The notes: a model not told the origin generated them from the letters alone. DNA of 64,000 nt from Mycobacterium paragordonae (GCF_003614435.1 NZ_CP025546.1:2666001-2730000); one strand, 5' to 3'. Numbered from the stretch's first letter, positions 13,445-22,900 are shown. Made by a program: numbers and translations.

Positions 13445-14929
13445 CTATCCGGTGTACCGGTAGTCATCGAGATCGAAATGCCTGCTGCGCCAATAGGCTT
13501 CGACGGTAGTGGTAGGACGCAGCGGAACGTCGCCGTTCTTGTCGAAGTAGTAGCTGTTGGCCAGCCGGCAGCTGTCCTGCCAGAACACCTGGCGGTAGCG
13601 CCGGCGCATCATCTCGGCGAAGTAGCGGTCATTGGCTTCTTCGGTGACCTCTACCCGCGTCGCGCCCTGTTGGCGTGCCCGTTTCAGGCAACGCAGGATG
13701 TGGTGGGTCTGGGTCTCGATCAGCGCGAAGTAGGACGACCCGACGTAACCGTAGGGCCCGAACACGGCGAAGAAGTTCGGGAACCCCGGGATGCTGACGC
13801 CCTCGTAGGCCTGGGTGCGGTGCTCGTCCCAGAACCGGCTCAACGACTGCCCGCCGACGCCCGAGACGGCGTAGGTCAGGACGTCGTCGCTGTCGAGCAC
13901 CTTGAATCCGGTGGCGAGGATGAGCACATCGACGTCAAAGGTGGTGCCGTCGTCGGTGGCGACCGCCGACGGGGTGATCTTGTCGATGGGCTTGGTGACC
14001 AGCTGCACGTTGTCGCGGTTGAACGTGGACAGATAGGTGTTGTGGAAGCCTGGGCGCTTGCAGCCCACCGCGTATTGCGGCGTGAGTTGCTCGCGCACCT
14101 CCGGGTCCTCGACCTCCTGACGCAGATAGCGCCGTCCGGCCGCGGCCATCCACTTGGCCAGGGGGAACACCTTGAAGTAGTGCGCCGAGATCGGGAACGT
14201 CGCTTCGACGAAGGCCTGGCTGAGCACTCGCTGCACCGCTTTGCCGCCGGGGATCCGCATCGCCCAGCGCGCCGGTGCGGGCAGCGGAACGTCGAACTTG
14301 GGGAAGCACCAGATGGGCGTGCGCTGAAACACGGTGAGGCTCGCGACATTCGGCGCAATCTCCGGGATGATCTGGACGGCCGAGGCGCCGGTGCCGATGA
14401 TCCCGACGCGCTTGCCGGTCAGGTCCTGGGTGTGGTCCCAGCGGGCGGTGTGCATGGTGATGCCGTCGAAGGAGTCGACCCCGTCGATGTCGGGCAGCTT
14501 GGGCACCGTCAGGACACCGCTGGCGCTGATGATGTAGCGGGCGGTGATTTCGCCGTCCGGGTCGGTCTGGACCCGCCACAGGCTGTGCTGCTCGTCGTAC
14601 TCAGCGGCGATCACCTTGGTGTTGAAGCGGATGCGGGACCGGATCGCGTACTTCTCGACGCAGTGTTCGGCGTAGGCCCGTAGCTCACGCCCGGGCGCGT
14701 AGGTGCGCGACCAATCCGGACTCTGCTCGAACGAGAACTGGTAGGAGAACGACGGAATGTCCACCGCGATACCGGGATAGGTGTTCCAGTACCAGGTGCC
14801 GCCGACGCCGTCGCCGGCTTCGACGATCAGATAGTCGGAAAATCCCGCCTCGTCGAGCTTGATGGCTGCGCCGATGCCGGAGAAGCCGGCGCCGACGATC
14901 AGGACTTCGTGGTCGGGCGTGTTTGTCAT
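13445..14929 (-). CDS. FAD-dependent Baeyer-Villiger-type monooxygenase (Rv1393c-like)
   Basis: The 494-residue flavoprotein has two Rossmann motifs, GAGFSG (13-18, FAD) and GTGASA (179-184, NADPH). Between them lies the Baeyer-Villiger fingerprint FxGxxxHxxxWD at 154-165. Such enzymes convert ketones to esters or lactones, or oxygenate S and N atoms, using NADPH and O2. The start codon overlaps the stop of the upstream P450 gene as ATGA, so the two are translationally coupled. The pair corresponds to Rv1393c-Rv1394c (cyp132) of M. tuberculosis. The stop is 15 bp from that of the convergent GMC oxidase. The substrate is unknown. Confidence 0.93.
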   Translation of the reverse strand: MTNTPDHEVLIVGAGFSGIGAAIKLDEAGFSDYLIVEAGDGVGGTWYWNTYPGIAVDIPSFSYQFSFEQSPDWSRTYAPGRELRAYAEHCVEKYAIRSRIRFNTKVIAAEYDEQHSLWRVQTDPDGEITARYIISASGVLTVPKLPDIDGVDSFDGITMHTARWDHTQDLTGKRVGIIGTGASAVQIIPEIAPNVASLTVFQRTPIWCFPKFDVPLPAPARWAMRIPGGKAVQRVLSQAFVEATFPISAHYFKVFPLAKWMAAAGRRYLRQEVEDPEVREQLTPQYAVGCKRPGFHNTYLSTFNRDNVQLVTKPIDKITPSAVATDDGTTFDVDVLILATGFKVLDSDDVLTYAVSGVGGQSLSRFWDEHRTQAYEGVSIPGFPNFFAVFGPYGYVGSSYFALIETQTHHILRCLKRARQQGATRVEVTEEANDRYFAEMMRRRYRQVFWQDSCRLANSYYFDKNGDVPLRPTTTVEAYWRSRHFDLDDYRYTG

Positions 14930-16368
14930 GAACGGCTCTCTGCGATGAGGTGGACCCCGTATTTGGGGCGCAGGGTCAATGTTGCTTCGAGTTCGACCGG
15001 ATGGCCAGGCACCCCGACCACGGTAAACCGCTGGCTCATGATCGCAGCGATCAGCACCATCTCCATGAGTGCGAAGCTCTGCCCGATGCAGATGCGCCGG
15101 CCACCGCCGAACGGGAGGTAGGCCGAACGGGGGCGAGTCGGGCCCGATGGCGGCGACCCGCAGCGCGCGGACCCGGCCGCGCTTGCGATCGCCGCGCGCG
15201 TGCCCAGGAAGCGGCCGGGGTCAAAGGTATCCGGGTCCGGCCACCAGCGCGGGTCGTGGTGGATGTGATGAATCGGGATGACGACCGTGGTCCCGCGGCG
15301 GATGTGGTGCCCGTCGATCACGTCGTCCTCGACGGCCTCACGCGCGACGATCCACACGGCCGAGTAGTACCGCTGCGCCTCCTGCAGGCACGCGGTGGTC
15401 CACGGGAGGTTGCCCAGGTCGGCGGCGGTCGGGCGCCGCGTGCCCAGCACGTCGTCGACCTCGTCGAGCATCCGGTCGCGGGCCGACGGGTTGAGCGTCA
15501 TCAGGTGCCAGAACCAGGACATCGCGTTGGCGGTGGTCTCATGACCAGCGAGCATGAACGTCAGCGCCTCGTCGCGGACCCGCTGCCGCGGCCACGTCCC
15601 CCCGTCGGCCCGCAACAACACGTTCAGCAGGTCGGCGGAGTCGGTCGGCGCCGCCAGGCGCTGGTCGATCACCGCATTGACCGCGCGGTCGAGTTCGAGG
15701 GTGATCTCTTGGACCTCCCGCAGCGGCGGGGGGAGGTGCACGCCCGAATAGGTGCACCACACCAGGGCGTCGTACACCGGTTGCGGCATCAGGCCCCACA
15801 GCCCGAGGCGCTCCAGCTTCTCGGCGCGGCGCAGTCCACGGGTGGCCAGGTCGTTCATGCTCTGGATCAGCGGGCCGAAGTCCTGGCTGAACAGGGCATT
15901 GGCCACCACCCGCAACGTCGTCTCGACCATGGTTTCGTGCATGTCGAACCGTTCGCCGATCGGCAGCGCGGCGGTGACGTCGGCGATCGGGTCGATCATC
16001 AGGTCGACGAGTTCGTTGAGGTGGCGACGGGCGAAGGTGGGGTTGAGCACGCCGCGGTGACCGGCCCACGAGTCACCTTCGTCGGTCAGCAGGTTGATGC
16101 CGGCGGCGGCCTTGATCGGCGCGTACTCGTTGGATTTGACGTATTTCAATCGAGCCTCGTGCAGCACGTGGTCCACGTAGTCGGGATGGCTGAGTGACAC
16201 GAATCGCCTCCCGCCACAACGGAATCTGGTGATATCGCTGCCGCGCAACCGGCCCAGGAAGCCGTCGCCGGCATCGAATCCGATGGTGAGGGCTTCCCTG
16301 GTCATCGTCCAGGTGTTCAGCCTTCTGGCCGGGCCCCGCAGGGGCCGCTCGGCGGTGAGGATGGCCAT
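14926..16368 (-). CDS. Cytochrome P450, CYP132-like
   Basis: This 480-residue haem monooxygenase carries the I-helix oxygen-binding motif AGHETT (274-279), the ExxR pair EAQR (330-333) and the haem loop [10 protein letters not shown] (420-429) with the Cys427 ligand. It is organised like CYP132 (Rv1394c) of M. tuberculosis, with a coupled monooxygenase downstream and a divergent AraC regulator. An unusual Ala/Ser/Pro-rich stretch of about 25 residues (390-415) separates the RFLG and YLPFGGG elements, longer than the usual dozen. It may be a surface-loop insertion. No ferredoxin gene is adjacent. CYP132's physiological substrate is not established. Confidence 0.93.
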   Translation of the reverse strand: MAILTAERPLRGPARRLNTWTMTREALTIGFDAGDGFLGRLRGSDITRFRCGGRRFVSLSHPDYVDHVLHEARLKYVKSNEYAPIKAAAGINLLTDEGDSWAGHRGVLNPTFARRHLNELVDLMIDPIADVTAALPIGERFDMHETMVETTLRVVANALFSQDFGPLIQSMNDLATRGLRRAEKLERLGLWGLMPQPVYDALVWCTYSGVHLPPPLREVQEITLELDRAVNAVIDQRLAAPTDSADLLNVLLRADGGTWPRQRVRDEALTFMLAGHETTANAMSWFWHLMTLNPSARDRMLDEVDDVLGTRRPTAADLGNLPWTTACLQEAQRYYSAVWIVAREAVEDDVIDGHHIRRGTTVVIPIHHIHHDPRWWPDPDTFDPGRFLGTRAAIASAAGSARCGSPPSGPTRPRSAYLPFGGGRRICIGQSFALMEMVLIAAIMSQRFTVVGVPGHPVELEATLTLRPKYGVHLIAESRS

Positions 16369-16413
16369 GGCTCCACCCTAGGGACGGCCACCGCGGCCCG
16401 TAATGAGACTATG

Positions 16414-16441
16414 GGACACAGAGTTGGGATTTTAGGACACA
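16414..16441 (+). promoter_or_regulatory. Direct repeat GGACACA with 21-bp phasing, candidate AraC-family operator
   Basis: GGACACA occurs at 16414-16420 and again at 16435-16441, exactly 21 bp apart, i.e. two helical turns. This is the usual geometry of direct-repeat sites for AraC/XylS proteins. It lies in the divergent region between the P450 and its AraC regulator. Rv1395 is reported to bind between itself and cyp132 in M. tuberculosis. The second copy runs into the regulator's likely ATG, which would fit autorepression. Confidence 0.5.
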
Positions 16442-17469
16442 TGCAGCACCTGCCACCGCCCGCTGAGGTACGGCATCCGGTGTATCCGACCCGGGTGCTG
16501 TGCGAGGTCGCCCGCGAGCGGGGGGTTCCCGTCGATGACGTATTGGCGGGCACGGCGATCGAGCCGGCGGATCTCGAGGATCCGGACGCGGTGGTCAGCG
16601 GACTCGAAGAGATCGCGGTGGTTCGGCGGGTGCAGAGCCGGCTTCCCGACCGAACCGGCTTGGGAATCGATGTGGGAAGCCGGTTCACGCTCACCCACTT
16701 CGGCCTGTTCGGCTTCGCGGTGATGTCCTGCGGCACGCTGCGCGAACTGCTCAGTATCGCGATGCGCTATTTCGCGCTGACCACCATGCATATCGGCATC
16801 ACCTTCCTCGAGACCGCCGACGCCTGCCTGATCGAACTCGACGCAAGCCATCTGCCCGACGATGTGCGCACCTTCTTCATCGAACGCGACATCGCCGGAA
16901 TCCTCACCACGACAACGAGCTTCGCGATGTCCGTGGCCGAGAAGTACGCCGACCAGGTGTCGGCCGAACTCGCCGTCGACGAGGAACTGTTGCGCCCGCT
17001 GCTCGGGGTGATTCCGGTGCACGACGTCGCGTTCGGCCGGGCGCACAACCGGCTGCATTTCCCGCGTGCGATGTTCGACGAGCCGTTGCCGCAGGCCGAT
17101 CGGCACACTTTGGAGATGTGTATCGCGCAGTGCGACGTGCTGATGCAGCGCAACGAGCAGCGACGTGGCATCACCGCACTGGTGCGCACCAAGCTGTTCC
17201 GCGACTCCGGTTCATTTCCAACGCTTTCCGACATCGCCGGCGAACTCGACATGCATCCGCGGACGCTGCGGCGCCGGTTGGCCGACGAGGGGACGTCGTT
17301 TCGCGACCTGCTGAACGAGGCGCGCTCGGCGGTGGCCGTGGACCTGCTGTGCAACGTCGGGTTGACCGTGGACGAGGTGTCCAGGCGGCTGGGTTATACC
17401 GAGGTCTCGACCTTCTCGCACGCGTTCAAACGCTGGTACGGCGTTGCGCCCAGCGGGTATTCACGCTGA
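16441..17469 (+). CDS. AraC-family transcriptional regulator (Rv1395-like)
   Basis: The protein has an N-terminal arabinose-binding-type ligand domain (about 1-200) and a C-terminal AraC HTH pair (about 240-342). It shows [19 protein letters not shown] and [23 protein letters not shown]. In M. tuberculosis Rv1395 controls the divergent cyp132 and itself; the same arrangement here predicts control of the P450-monooxygenase pair. I prefer the ATG at 16441 (342 residues, near the 344 of Rv1395), because an alternative ATG at 16411 would place the candidate operator inside the gene. Neither start has an ideal Shine-Dalgarno. The effector is unknown. Confidence 0.92.
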   Translation: MQHLPPPAEVRHPVYPTRVLCEVARERGVPVDDVLAGTAIEPADLEDPDAVVSGLEEIAVVRRVQSRLPDRTGLGIDVGSRFTLTHFGLFGFAVMSCGTLRELLSIAMRYFALTTMHIGITFLETADACLIELDASHLPDDVRTFFIERDIAGILTTTTSFAMSVAEKYADQVSAELAVDEELLRPLLGVIPVHDVAFGRAHNRLHFPRAMFDEPLPQADRHTLEMCIAQCDVLMQRNEQRRGITALVRTKLFRDSGSFPTLSDIAGELDMHPRTLRRRLADEGTSFRDLLNEARSAVAVDLLCNVGLTVDEVSRRLGYTEVSTFSHAFKRWYGVAPSGYSR

Positions 17470-17475
17470 GCCGCC

Positions 17476-18438
17476 TCAGGGATACAGCGCCTTCTTCAGC
17501 GCCGCCAGACCCCGGTTCGTCGCCTCGGCGGCCGCCGGCACCACCAGCCCGAAGCTGACGTAACCGTGCACCATGTTCGGCTCGTTGACCAACTCCACCG
17601 GAACGCCTGCGGCGCTGAGCAACTCGGCATACAGCGCGCCGTCGTCGCGCAACGGATCGTGGTGTGCCGTGCCGATGAACGCCGGCGGGAGGTCGGCCAA
17701 CACGCCGTTACCGGGCGCCAGGTTGATTGGCAGCGTGGTGTGGTCGCTGACATCGAGGTGCGGGACGTACCAGCTCAGGAACGCGTCGATAACGTCGTCG
17801 TCGAGGATGTGGGCGTTGGCGTTTTCGGTGAACGACGGCAGCGTCCGATCGCCGATGCAGGACGGATACCAGAGCAACTGAAAGACGACCGACGGTCCGC
17901 CGTGGTCGCGGGCCAGGTGCGCCATGATCGCCGAAAGATTGCCGCCGGCCGAGTCACCGGCGACGGCGATCCGGTTCGGGTCGCCGCCGAGCTCGGCGGC
18001 GTTCTCGCCCACCCACTGCAACGCCGCCCAGCTGTCCTCGACCCCGGCCGGGTGGGGGTGTTCGGGCGCCAGGCGGTAGTCCACCGACACCACGATGGCG
18101 TCGGCGCCCACGGCATGGGCACGCGCGACGTGGTCATGGGTATCCAGGTCGCCGAGTGCCCAGCCGCCACCGTGGTAGAAGACGACCACCGGCAGATTCT
18201 CCTGCGCCGCGGTGGGCGGCCAGTAGACCCGCACCGGAATGTCCGTGCGGTCGCCGTAACCGATCGTGCGGTCCTCGATTCGCAGATCCGGCAGCAACTC
18301 TGGAGGCGCCTTCAGTGCGGCAAGCTGAGCGCGGGCGACCTCGACACCGTCGGACGCTTTGAAGGTCAGCGGAACGGCATCAAGCAGCATTTTCAGCAGC
18401 GGATCGATTTCCGGTCGGGCATTTGTCGGGTCCGTCAT
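17476..18438 (-). CDS. nlhH: Carboxylesterase/lipase of the hormone-sensitive lipase family (NlhH)
   Basis: This 320-residue alpha/beta hydrolase belongs to the HSL family and closely follows the M. tuberculosis NlhH (LipH, Rv1399c) sequence. It has the oxyanion HGGG motif (89-92), nucleophile elbow GDSAGG with Ser163, acid Asp261 in HDPLRDDG, and His291 in MVHGYV. NlhH hydrolyses short-chain esters and is non-lysosomal-lipase-like. The ATG at 18438 begins MTDPTNARPEIDP, matching the homologue; the frame stays open upstream but only as a shadow of lipI. It lies 25 bp downstream of lipI on the same strand, so the two form an esterase operon. Confidence 0.96.
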   Translation of the reverse strand: MTDPTNARPEIDPLLKMLLDAVPLTFKASDGVEVARAQLAALKAPPELLPDLRIEDRTIGYGDRTDIPVRVYWPPTAAQENLPVVVFYHGGGWALGDLDTHDHVARAHAVGADAIVVSVDYRLAPEHPHPAGVEDSWAALQWVGENAAELGGDPNRIAVAGDSAGGNLSAIMAHLARDHGGPSVVFQLLWYPSCIGDRTLPSFTENANAHILDDDVIDAFLSWYVPHLDVSDHTTLPINLAPGNGVLADLPPAFIGTAHHDPLRDDGALYAELLSAAGVPVELVNEPNMVHGYVSFGLVVPAAAEATNRGLAALKKALYP

Positions 18439-18463
18439 GGAACTAGGGTATGCACGCAGGCAA

Positions 18464-19429
18464 CTATCCGTGCAGCGCAACGCGCAATGCGGCCAATCCG
18501 CGCGCCATGGCGGCGGTGGCCGCGGGCACCACACCGGCATAGCCGACGTAGCCGTGCACCATGGTCTCGGCGTTGTGCACCTCGGTAGGCACCCCGGCGT
18601 CGGCCAGGAGCTCGCCGTACTTGATGCCGTCGTCGCGCAGCGGGTCGAAACCGGCGACGGCGATGTAGGCGGCCGGCAGTTCCGACAGATCCTCCGCCCG
18701 CCCCGGTGCCATGGCGGCCGGAGGGTTGGACATGTCGACTTCGCCTGCGTACCAACGGGAGAAGTCGGCAATGGCCTTCGTGTCCAGGATGAGTGCGTTG
18801 GCGTTCTCGGTGAATGACGGCAACGACTGATCCCACATCGTGGACGGGTACCACAACAGTTGGAAGGCGATATCCGGCGCGCCTTCATTGCGGGCCCGCT
18901 GGGCCACTGCCGCCGCGATGGTGCCGCCCGCCGAGTCGCCCGCGACGGCGATCCGGCTGGTGTCGGCGCCGATCTCGGACCCGAACTCGGCGACCCATCT
19001 CGTTGCGGCCCAAGCATCCTCGACCGCGGCGGGGTACGGGTGCTCGGGTGCCAGACGGTAGTCCACGGATACGACGATCGCGTCGGCGCCGACCGCATGC
19101 TGGCGGGAGGTGCCGTCGTGGGTGTCCAGATCGCCCATCACGAAGCCGCCGCCGTGAAAGAAGAGCACCACTGGCGCAACCGAATCCGTTGTTGGCCAAT
19201 AGATTCTGATGTCAATGGGTCCCCCTGGGCCGTCGATCGCGCGGTTTTCGACGCGCAGTTCGGGGTGTACCGCGCGGCGCGGCAGGTCGCGGAGCCGTTG
19301 TCGCACGGCGTCGATTCCGTCGTCGGTTGATAGCCGAAACGGAACCGCATCCAGTACCTTCAGCAGGATGGGATCGACTCCGGGCTTCTCGTTACCCCGA
19401 AGCAAGGCGGGGTTGTCGAAATTCGGCAT
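18464..19429 (-). CDS. lipI: Carboxylesterase/lipase of the hormone-sensitive lipase family (LipI)
   Basis: LipI is a 321-residue paralogue of NlhH, with HGGG at 92-95, GDSAGG with Ser166, and the C-terminal DPLRDDG and [15 protein letters not shown] motifs supplying Asp and His. The segment [11 protein letters not shown] is shared with NlhH, evidence of an old tandem duplication. It is the counterpart of Rv1400c. Its ATG (19427-19429) overlaps the ATG of the divergent YhhN gene inside one CATG, so each promoter must lie inside the neighbouring gene or the starts are mis-set. The natural ester substrate is unknown. Confidence 0.95.
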   Translation of the reverse strand: MPNFDNPALLRGNEKPGVDPILLKVLDAVPFRLSTDDGIDAVRQRLRDLPRRAVHPELRVENRAIDGPGGPIDIRIYWPTTDSVAPVVLFFHGGGFVMGDLDTHDGTSRQHAVGADAIVVSVDYRLAPEHPYPAAVEDAWAATRWVAEFGSEIGADTSRIAVAGDSAGGTIAAAVAQRARNEGAPDIAFQLLWYPSTMWDQSLPSFTENANALILDTKAIADFSRWYAGEVDMSNPPAAMAPGRAEDLSELPAAYIAVAGFDPLRDDGIKYGELLADAGVPTEVHNAETMVHGYVGYAGVVPAATAAMARGLAALRVALHG

Positions 19430-20153
19430 GGACGTACCGTACGCATCCCGTCTGATGGTCGGCGGCTGGGTGGCGGCCGGCTGGGCGGGAATCGCCTACG
19501 GCGTCTATCTGACGGTCATCGCACTGCGGCTGCCGCCCGGCAGTGAACTCACCGGACACTGGATTCTGCAGCCGCCGTTCAAGGCGTCGATGGCGCTGCT
19601 GCTGATGGTCGCCGCGTTCGCGCACACCGTCGCCCGCGAGCGGCGCTGGCTGGTACCGGCCTTGCTGTTCTCGGCCGGTGGTGACTGGTTGCTGGCGATC
19701 CCGTGGTGGACGATGTCGTTCGTGCTCGGCCTCGGTTCATTCCTGTTGGCCCACATCTGTTTTCTGGGTGCCCTGGTGCCTCACGTCACTCCGACCCGGC
19801 CACGGATTGCGGCCGCCTCGGTGATGGTGCTGGCGTCGGTGTCGATGCTGATCTGGTTCTGGCCCCATCTGAACAACGGCAAGGAGAACCTGACCCTGCC
19901 GGTGACGGTCTACATCACCGTCCTGTCGGCGATGGTGTGCACGGCGCTGCTGGCCAAGCTGCCGACCATGTGGACCGCCGTCGGAGCGGTGTGCTTCGCG
20001 GCGTCGGATTCGATGATCGCAATCAGCCGGTTCATCCTGGGCAACGAGGCATTGGCAGTGCCGATCTGGTGGTCGTATGCCGCCGCCGAGATCCTGATCA
20101 CCGCCGGCTTCTTCTTCGGTCGCACCGACGTTGCCGCGTCCGCCGAGAGCTAG
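19428..20153 (+). CDS. YhhN-family membrane protein (lysoplasmalogenase-like, Rv1401-like)
   Basis: The protein (241 residues from the ATG at 19428, or 232 from a second ATG at 19455) is almost entirely hydrophobic, with about seven to eight membrane segments. The pattern [11 protein letters not shown] followed by [12 protein letters not shown] is typical of the YhhN/TMEM86 family. Eukaryotic TMEM86B and a Legionella homologue hydrolyse the vinyl-ether bond of lysoplasmalogens; activity in mycobacteria is not shown. The start at 19428 overlaps the divergent lipI start. The second ATG, directly before [11 protein letters not shown], is a reasonable alternative. It is 32 bp upstream of priA. 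Confidence 0.85.
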   Translation: MDVPYASRLMVGGWVAAGWAGIAYGVYLTVIALRLPPGSELTGHWILQPPFKASMALLLMVAAFAHTVARERRWLVPALLFSAGGDWLLAIPWWTMSFVLGLGSFLLAHICFLGALVPHVTPTRPRIAAASVMVLASVSMLIWFWPHLNNGKENLTLPVTVYITVLSAMVCTALLAKLPTMWTAVGAVCFAASDSMIAISRFILGNEALAVPIWWSYAAAEILITAGFFFGRTDVAASAES

Positions 20154-20185
20154 TTGTCGCTGCCCGCGGTTACGGTTGACCCACC

Positions 20186-22228
20186 GTGACAAGAAAAAGC
20201 CTGTCTGACAACACAACTGGCGGCGCAACTCGGCACAGCGCCGGCGCGGTGGCCGAGGTCGAGCCGATCGCCCGGGTGCTGCCGATGCTCTCGGTGCCGC
20301 ACCTGGACCGCGAGTTCGACTACCTGGTGCCACCCGAGCAGTCCGACGACGCCCAGCCCGGGGTACGGGTGCGGGTGCGTTTCCACGGTCGGCTGGTCGA
20401 CGCGTTCGTCCTGGAACGACGCAACGACACCGATCATCAAGGAAAGCTCGGCTGGCTGGACCGGGTCGTGTCCGCCGAACCGGTCCTCACTCCGGAGATC
20501 CGGCGACTGGTCGAAGCGGTCGCCGCCCGTTACGCGGGCACCAGGCCGGACGTGCTGCGCCTTGCGGTGCCGGCCCGCCATGCCAGGGTCGAGAAGGAGC
20601 TCACCGCGGTTCCGGCCCTGCCGGTGGTGCAGCCGGTGGACCCCGCAGGCTGGCAGGGCTACGGTCGCGGCGGTCAATTTCTGGATGCGCTGGCGCAATC
20701 TCGGGCCGCTCGCGCGGTGTGGCAGGCGCTGCCGGGGGAGCAGTGGGCGGACCGGTTGGCCGAGGCGGCCGCGCAAACCGTCGCGGCCGGTCACTCGGTG
20801 CTGGCGATCGTTCCCGACCAGCGCGATCTCGACAGTCTGTGGCACGCGGCCGTGGCCTTGATCGACGAATCGAGCGTGGTGGCGCTGTCAGCCGGACTGG
20901 GCCCGGCGGCGCGGTACCGGCGGTGGTTGGCGGCGCTTCGCGGCAGCGCACGGGTGGTGATCGGCACCCGCAGTGCGGTGTTCGCGCCGGTCACCGATTT
21001 GGGGCTGGTCATGGTCTGGTCCGACGCCGACGACAGCCTGGCCGAGCCCCGGGCGCCCTATCCGCACGCCCGCGAAGTGGCGATGCTCCGTGCACATCAG
21101 GCGCGCTGTGCCGCGCTGATCGGCGGCTACTCACGGACTGCCGAGGCTCAGGCGCTGGTGCGCAGCGGATGGGCGCAGGACGTGGTCGCGGCCCGGCCGG
21201 TGGTGCGGGCCCGGACGCCGCGCGTGGTGGCCCTCGACGACAGCGGATACGCCGACGAACGCGACCCCGCCGCGCACACCGCGCGCCTGCCGTCCATCGC
21301 GCTGCGTGCCGCCCGGTCCGCGCTGGATGCCGGGGCGCCGGTACTGGTCCAGGTACCGAGGCGCGGGTATGTGCCGTCGCTGGCGTGTGGGCGCTGCCGG
21401 GCCATCGCGCGCTGCCGGCAATGCACCGGCCCGCTGGCGCTGACCGATCGTGGCGGCGGTGCGATGTGCCGGTGGTGTGGTCGGGTGGACCCGGCACTGC
21501 GCTGTGCCCGCTGCGGGTCGGATGCGGTTCGTGCGGTGGTGGTCGGCGCTCGACGCACCGCGGAGGAACTCGGTAGGGCATTCCCGGGCACGCCGGTGGT
21601 GACCTCGGCGGGCGACGTCATCGTGTCGGAGGTCCCGGCCCGGCCGGCGTTGGTGGTGGCCACTCCCGGGGCCGAACCGTGTGCCTCGGGAGGTTACGGG
21701 GCCGCGCTGTTGCTGGACACCTGGGCGTTGCTGGGCCGCCAGGACCTGCGCGCGGCTGAGGACGCGCTGTGGCGCTGGATGAACGCCGCTGCCCTGGTGC
21801 GGCCCCGCAGTGCGGGCGGAGTGGTCACCGTGGTTGCTGAGTCGGCGCTGCCGACGGTGCAGTCGCTGATCCGCTGGGATCCGGTGGGCCACGCCGACGC
21901 CGAGCTTGCGGCGCGGGCCGAGGTGGGCCTGCCGCCGAGTGTGCACATCGCCGCGTTGGACGGCACCGCCGACGCGGTGGCCGCCCTGCTCGATGAAGCG
22001 CGGCTACCCGATGATGCGGAGCTGCTGGGCCCGGTGGATCTGCCGGCGGGGGCACGGCGACCGGCCGGCATCGCCGCTGATGCGGCGGTCACCAGGATGC
22101 TGGTGCGGGTGCGCCGTGCGGACGGATTGCGGCTGGCCGCGGCGCTGCGCGCCGCCGTCGGGGTTATCAGCGCCCGGCAAACCCACGAGCCGGTTCGGGT
22201 GCAGATCGACCCATTGCATATCGGGTGA
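20186..22228 (+). CDS. priA: PriA-like replication restart protein lacking helicase motifs
   Basis: PriA recognises stalled forks and reloads the replisome. This 680-residue protein keeps the N-terminal 3'-DNA-binding domain (VPHLDREFDYLVP near 37-50) and the zinc-binding Cys cluster (CGRC, CRQC, CRWC, CARC in order). The Walker A GxGKT loop is absent where expected, and the DEEH helicase box is replaced by SDADDS. This degeneration is known for actinobacterial PriA, which is annotated as probably lacking ATPase activity. The start is GTG at 20186. It sits upstream of the MarR gene with a 172-bp gap. Confidence 0.93.
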   Translation: MTRKSLSDNTTGGATRHSAGAVAEVEPIARVLPMLSVPHLDREFDYLVPPEQSDDAQPGVRVRVRFHGRLVDAFVLERRNDTDHQGKLGWLDRVVSAEPVLTPEIRRLVEAVAARYAGTRPDVLRLAVPARHARVEKELTAVPALPVVQPVDPAGWQGYGRGGQFLDALAQSRAARAVWQALPGEQWADRLAEAAAQTVAAGHSVLAIVPDQRDLDSLWHAAVALIDESSVVALSAGLGPAARYRRWLAALRGSARVVIGTRSAVFAPVTDLGLVMVWSDADDSLAEPRAPYPHAREVAMLRAHQARCAALIGGYSRTAEAQALVRSGWAQDVVAARPVVRARTPRVVALDDSGYADERDPAAHTARLPSIALRAARSALDAGAPVLVQVPRRGYVPSLACGRCRAIARCRQCTGPLALTDRGGGAMCRWCGRVDPALRCARCGSDAVRAVVVGARRTAEELGRAFPGTPVVTSAGDVIVSEVPARPALVVATPGAEPCASGGYGAALLLDTWALLGRQDLRAAEDALWRWMNAAALVRPRSAGGVVTVVAESALPTVQSLIRWDPVGHADAELAARAEVGLPPSVHIAALDGTADAVAALLDEARLPDDAELLGPVDLPAGARRPAGIAADAAVTRMLVRVRRADGLRLAAALRAAVGVISARQTHEPVRVQIDPLHIG

Positions 22229-22400
22229 GAGATCACTGGCGTACCTGGTCGGCTCATCTCCTGTGGGGTCGGAGTCGCCCGAACTAGCCGCAAACAAGAT
22301 CCGTCAGCAATTATGTGTTTAGGCAACAATTAAGATATTCGATTATAGGAGGCTGTTACAATTTCTTTGCTCTAGCTAGGCACCGGGGAAGGGGGCTGCG
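22229..22400 (+). promoter_or_regulatory. Promoter region of the MarR regulator with candidate operator
   Basis: This 172-bp gap is AT-rich from 22290 onward. CAATTA appears twice (22308-22313 and 22326-22331), flanking TAGGCAA at about 22320-22326. A nearly identical TAGGCAA...TTGTAAG block occurs upstream of the methyltransferase at 23787-23802. Sharing between the two genes suggests a MarR binding site controlling both. GATTATAGGAGGC near 22341 may include a -10 element. Confidence 0.45.
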
Positions 22401-22880
22401 ATGGCAACAGAGAACACGACGACCGAGTCGCTGGACATGATCACCGACGCACTGCTGACAGCGTCTCGGCTGTTGGTCGGGATTTCGGCGAGTTCTATTG
22501 CGGCAGTGGATGACACGATCACCATCCCGCAGTTCCGCACGCTGGTCATCCTGTCCAATCGCGGTCCGGTGAACCTGGCGACGCTCGCGACGTCGTTGGG
22601 TGTGCAACCGTCGGCCACCGGTCGCATGGTCGACCGTCTGGTCAGTGCCGGATTGATCGACCGCCTGCCGCATCCGACCTCCCGTCGGGAGTTGCTCGCG
22701 TCCCTGACCAAGCGGGGGCGTGAGGTGGTTTCGAAGGTGACTGCGAACCGGCGCAGCGAGATTGCCCGCATCGTCGAGAAGATGCCGGCGGCCGAGCGCC
22801 AGGGGCTGGTCCGGGCGCTCACCGCCTTCACCGCCGCGGGCGGCGAACCCGACGCTCACGTCGACTTCCACGAGATATAA
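22401..22880 (+). CDS. MarR-family transcriptional regulator (Rv1404-like)
   Basis: The 159-residue winged-helix protein has the MarR order: dimerisation helices, then ITIPQFRTLVILSNRGPVNL, recognition helix TLATSLGVQPSATGRMVDRLVSAGLI, and the wing PHPTSRRELLASLTKRG. It starts with ATG at 22401 after GGGGAAGGGGG. Rv1404 in M. tuberculosis is reported to repress adjacent methyltransferase genes and to affect acid adaptation. The convergent methyltransferase 20 bp downstream is the expected target. An AT-rich candidate operator lies in its own promoter, consistent with autoregulation. Confidence 0.93.
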   Translation: MATENTTTESLDMITDALLTASRLLVGISASSIAAVDDTITIPQFRTLVILSNRGPVNLATLATSLGVQPSATGRMVDRLVSAGLIDRLPHPTSRRELLASLTKRGREVVSKVTANRRSEIARIVEKMPAAERQGLVRALTAFTAAGGEPDAHVDFHEI

Positions 22881-22900
22881 GCGCCGGTCCGCTCCGCCGA

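Noticed and set aside
18439..19098. 220-residue N-terminal extension of nlhH
   Set aside because: It lies entirely within lipI in another frame; the ATG at 18438 matches known NlhH.
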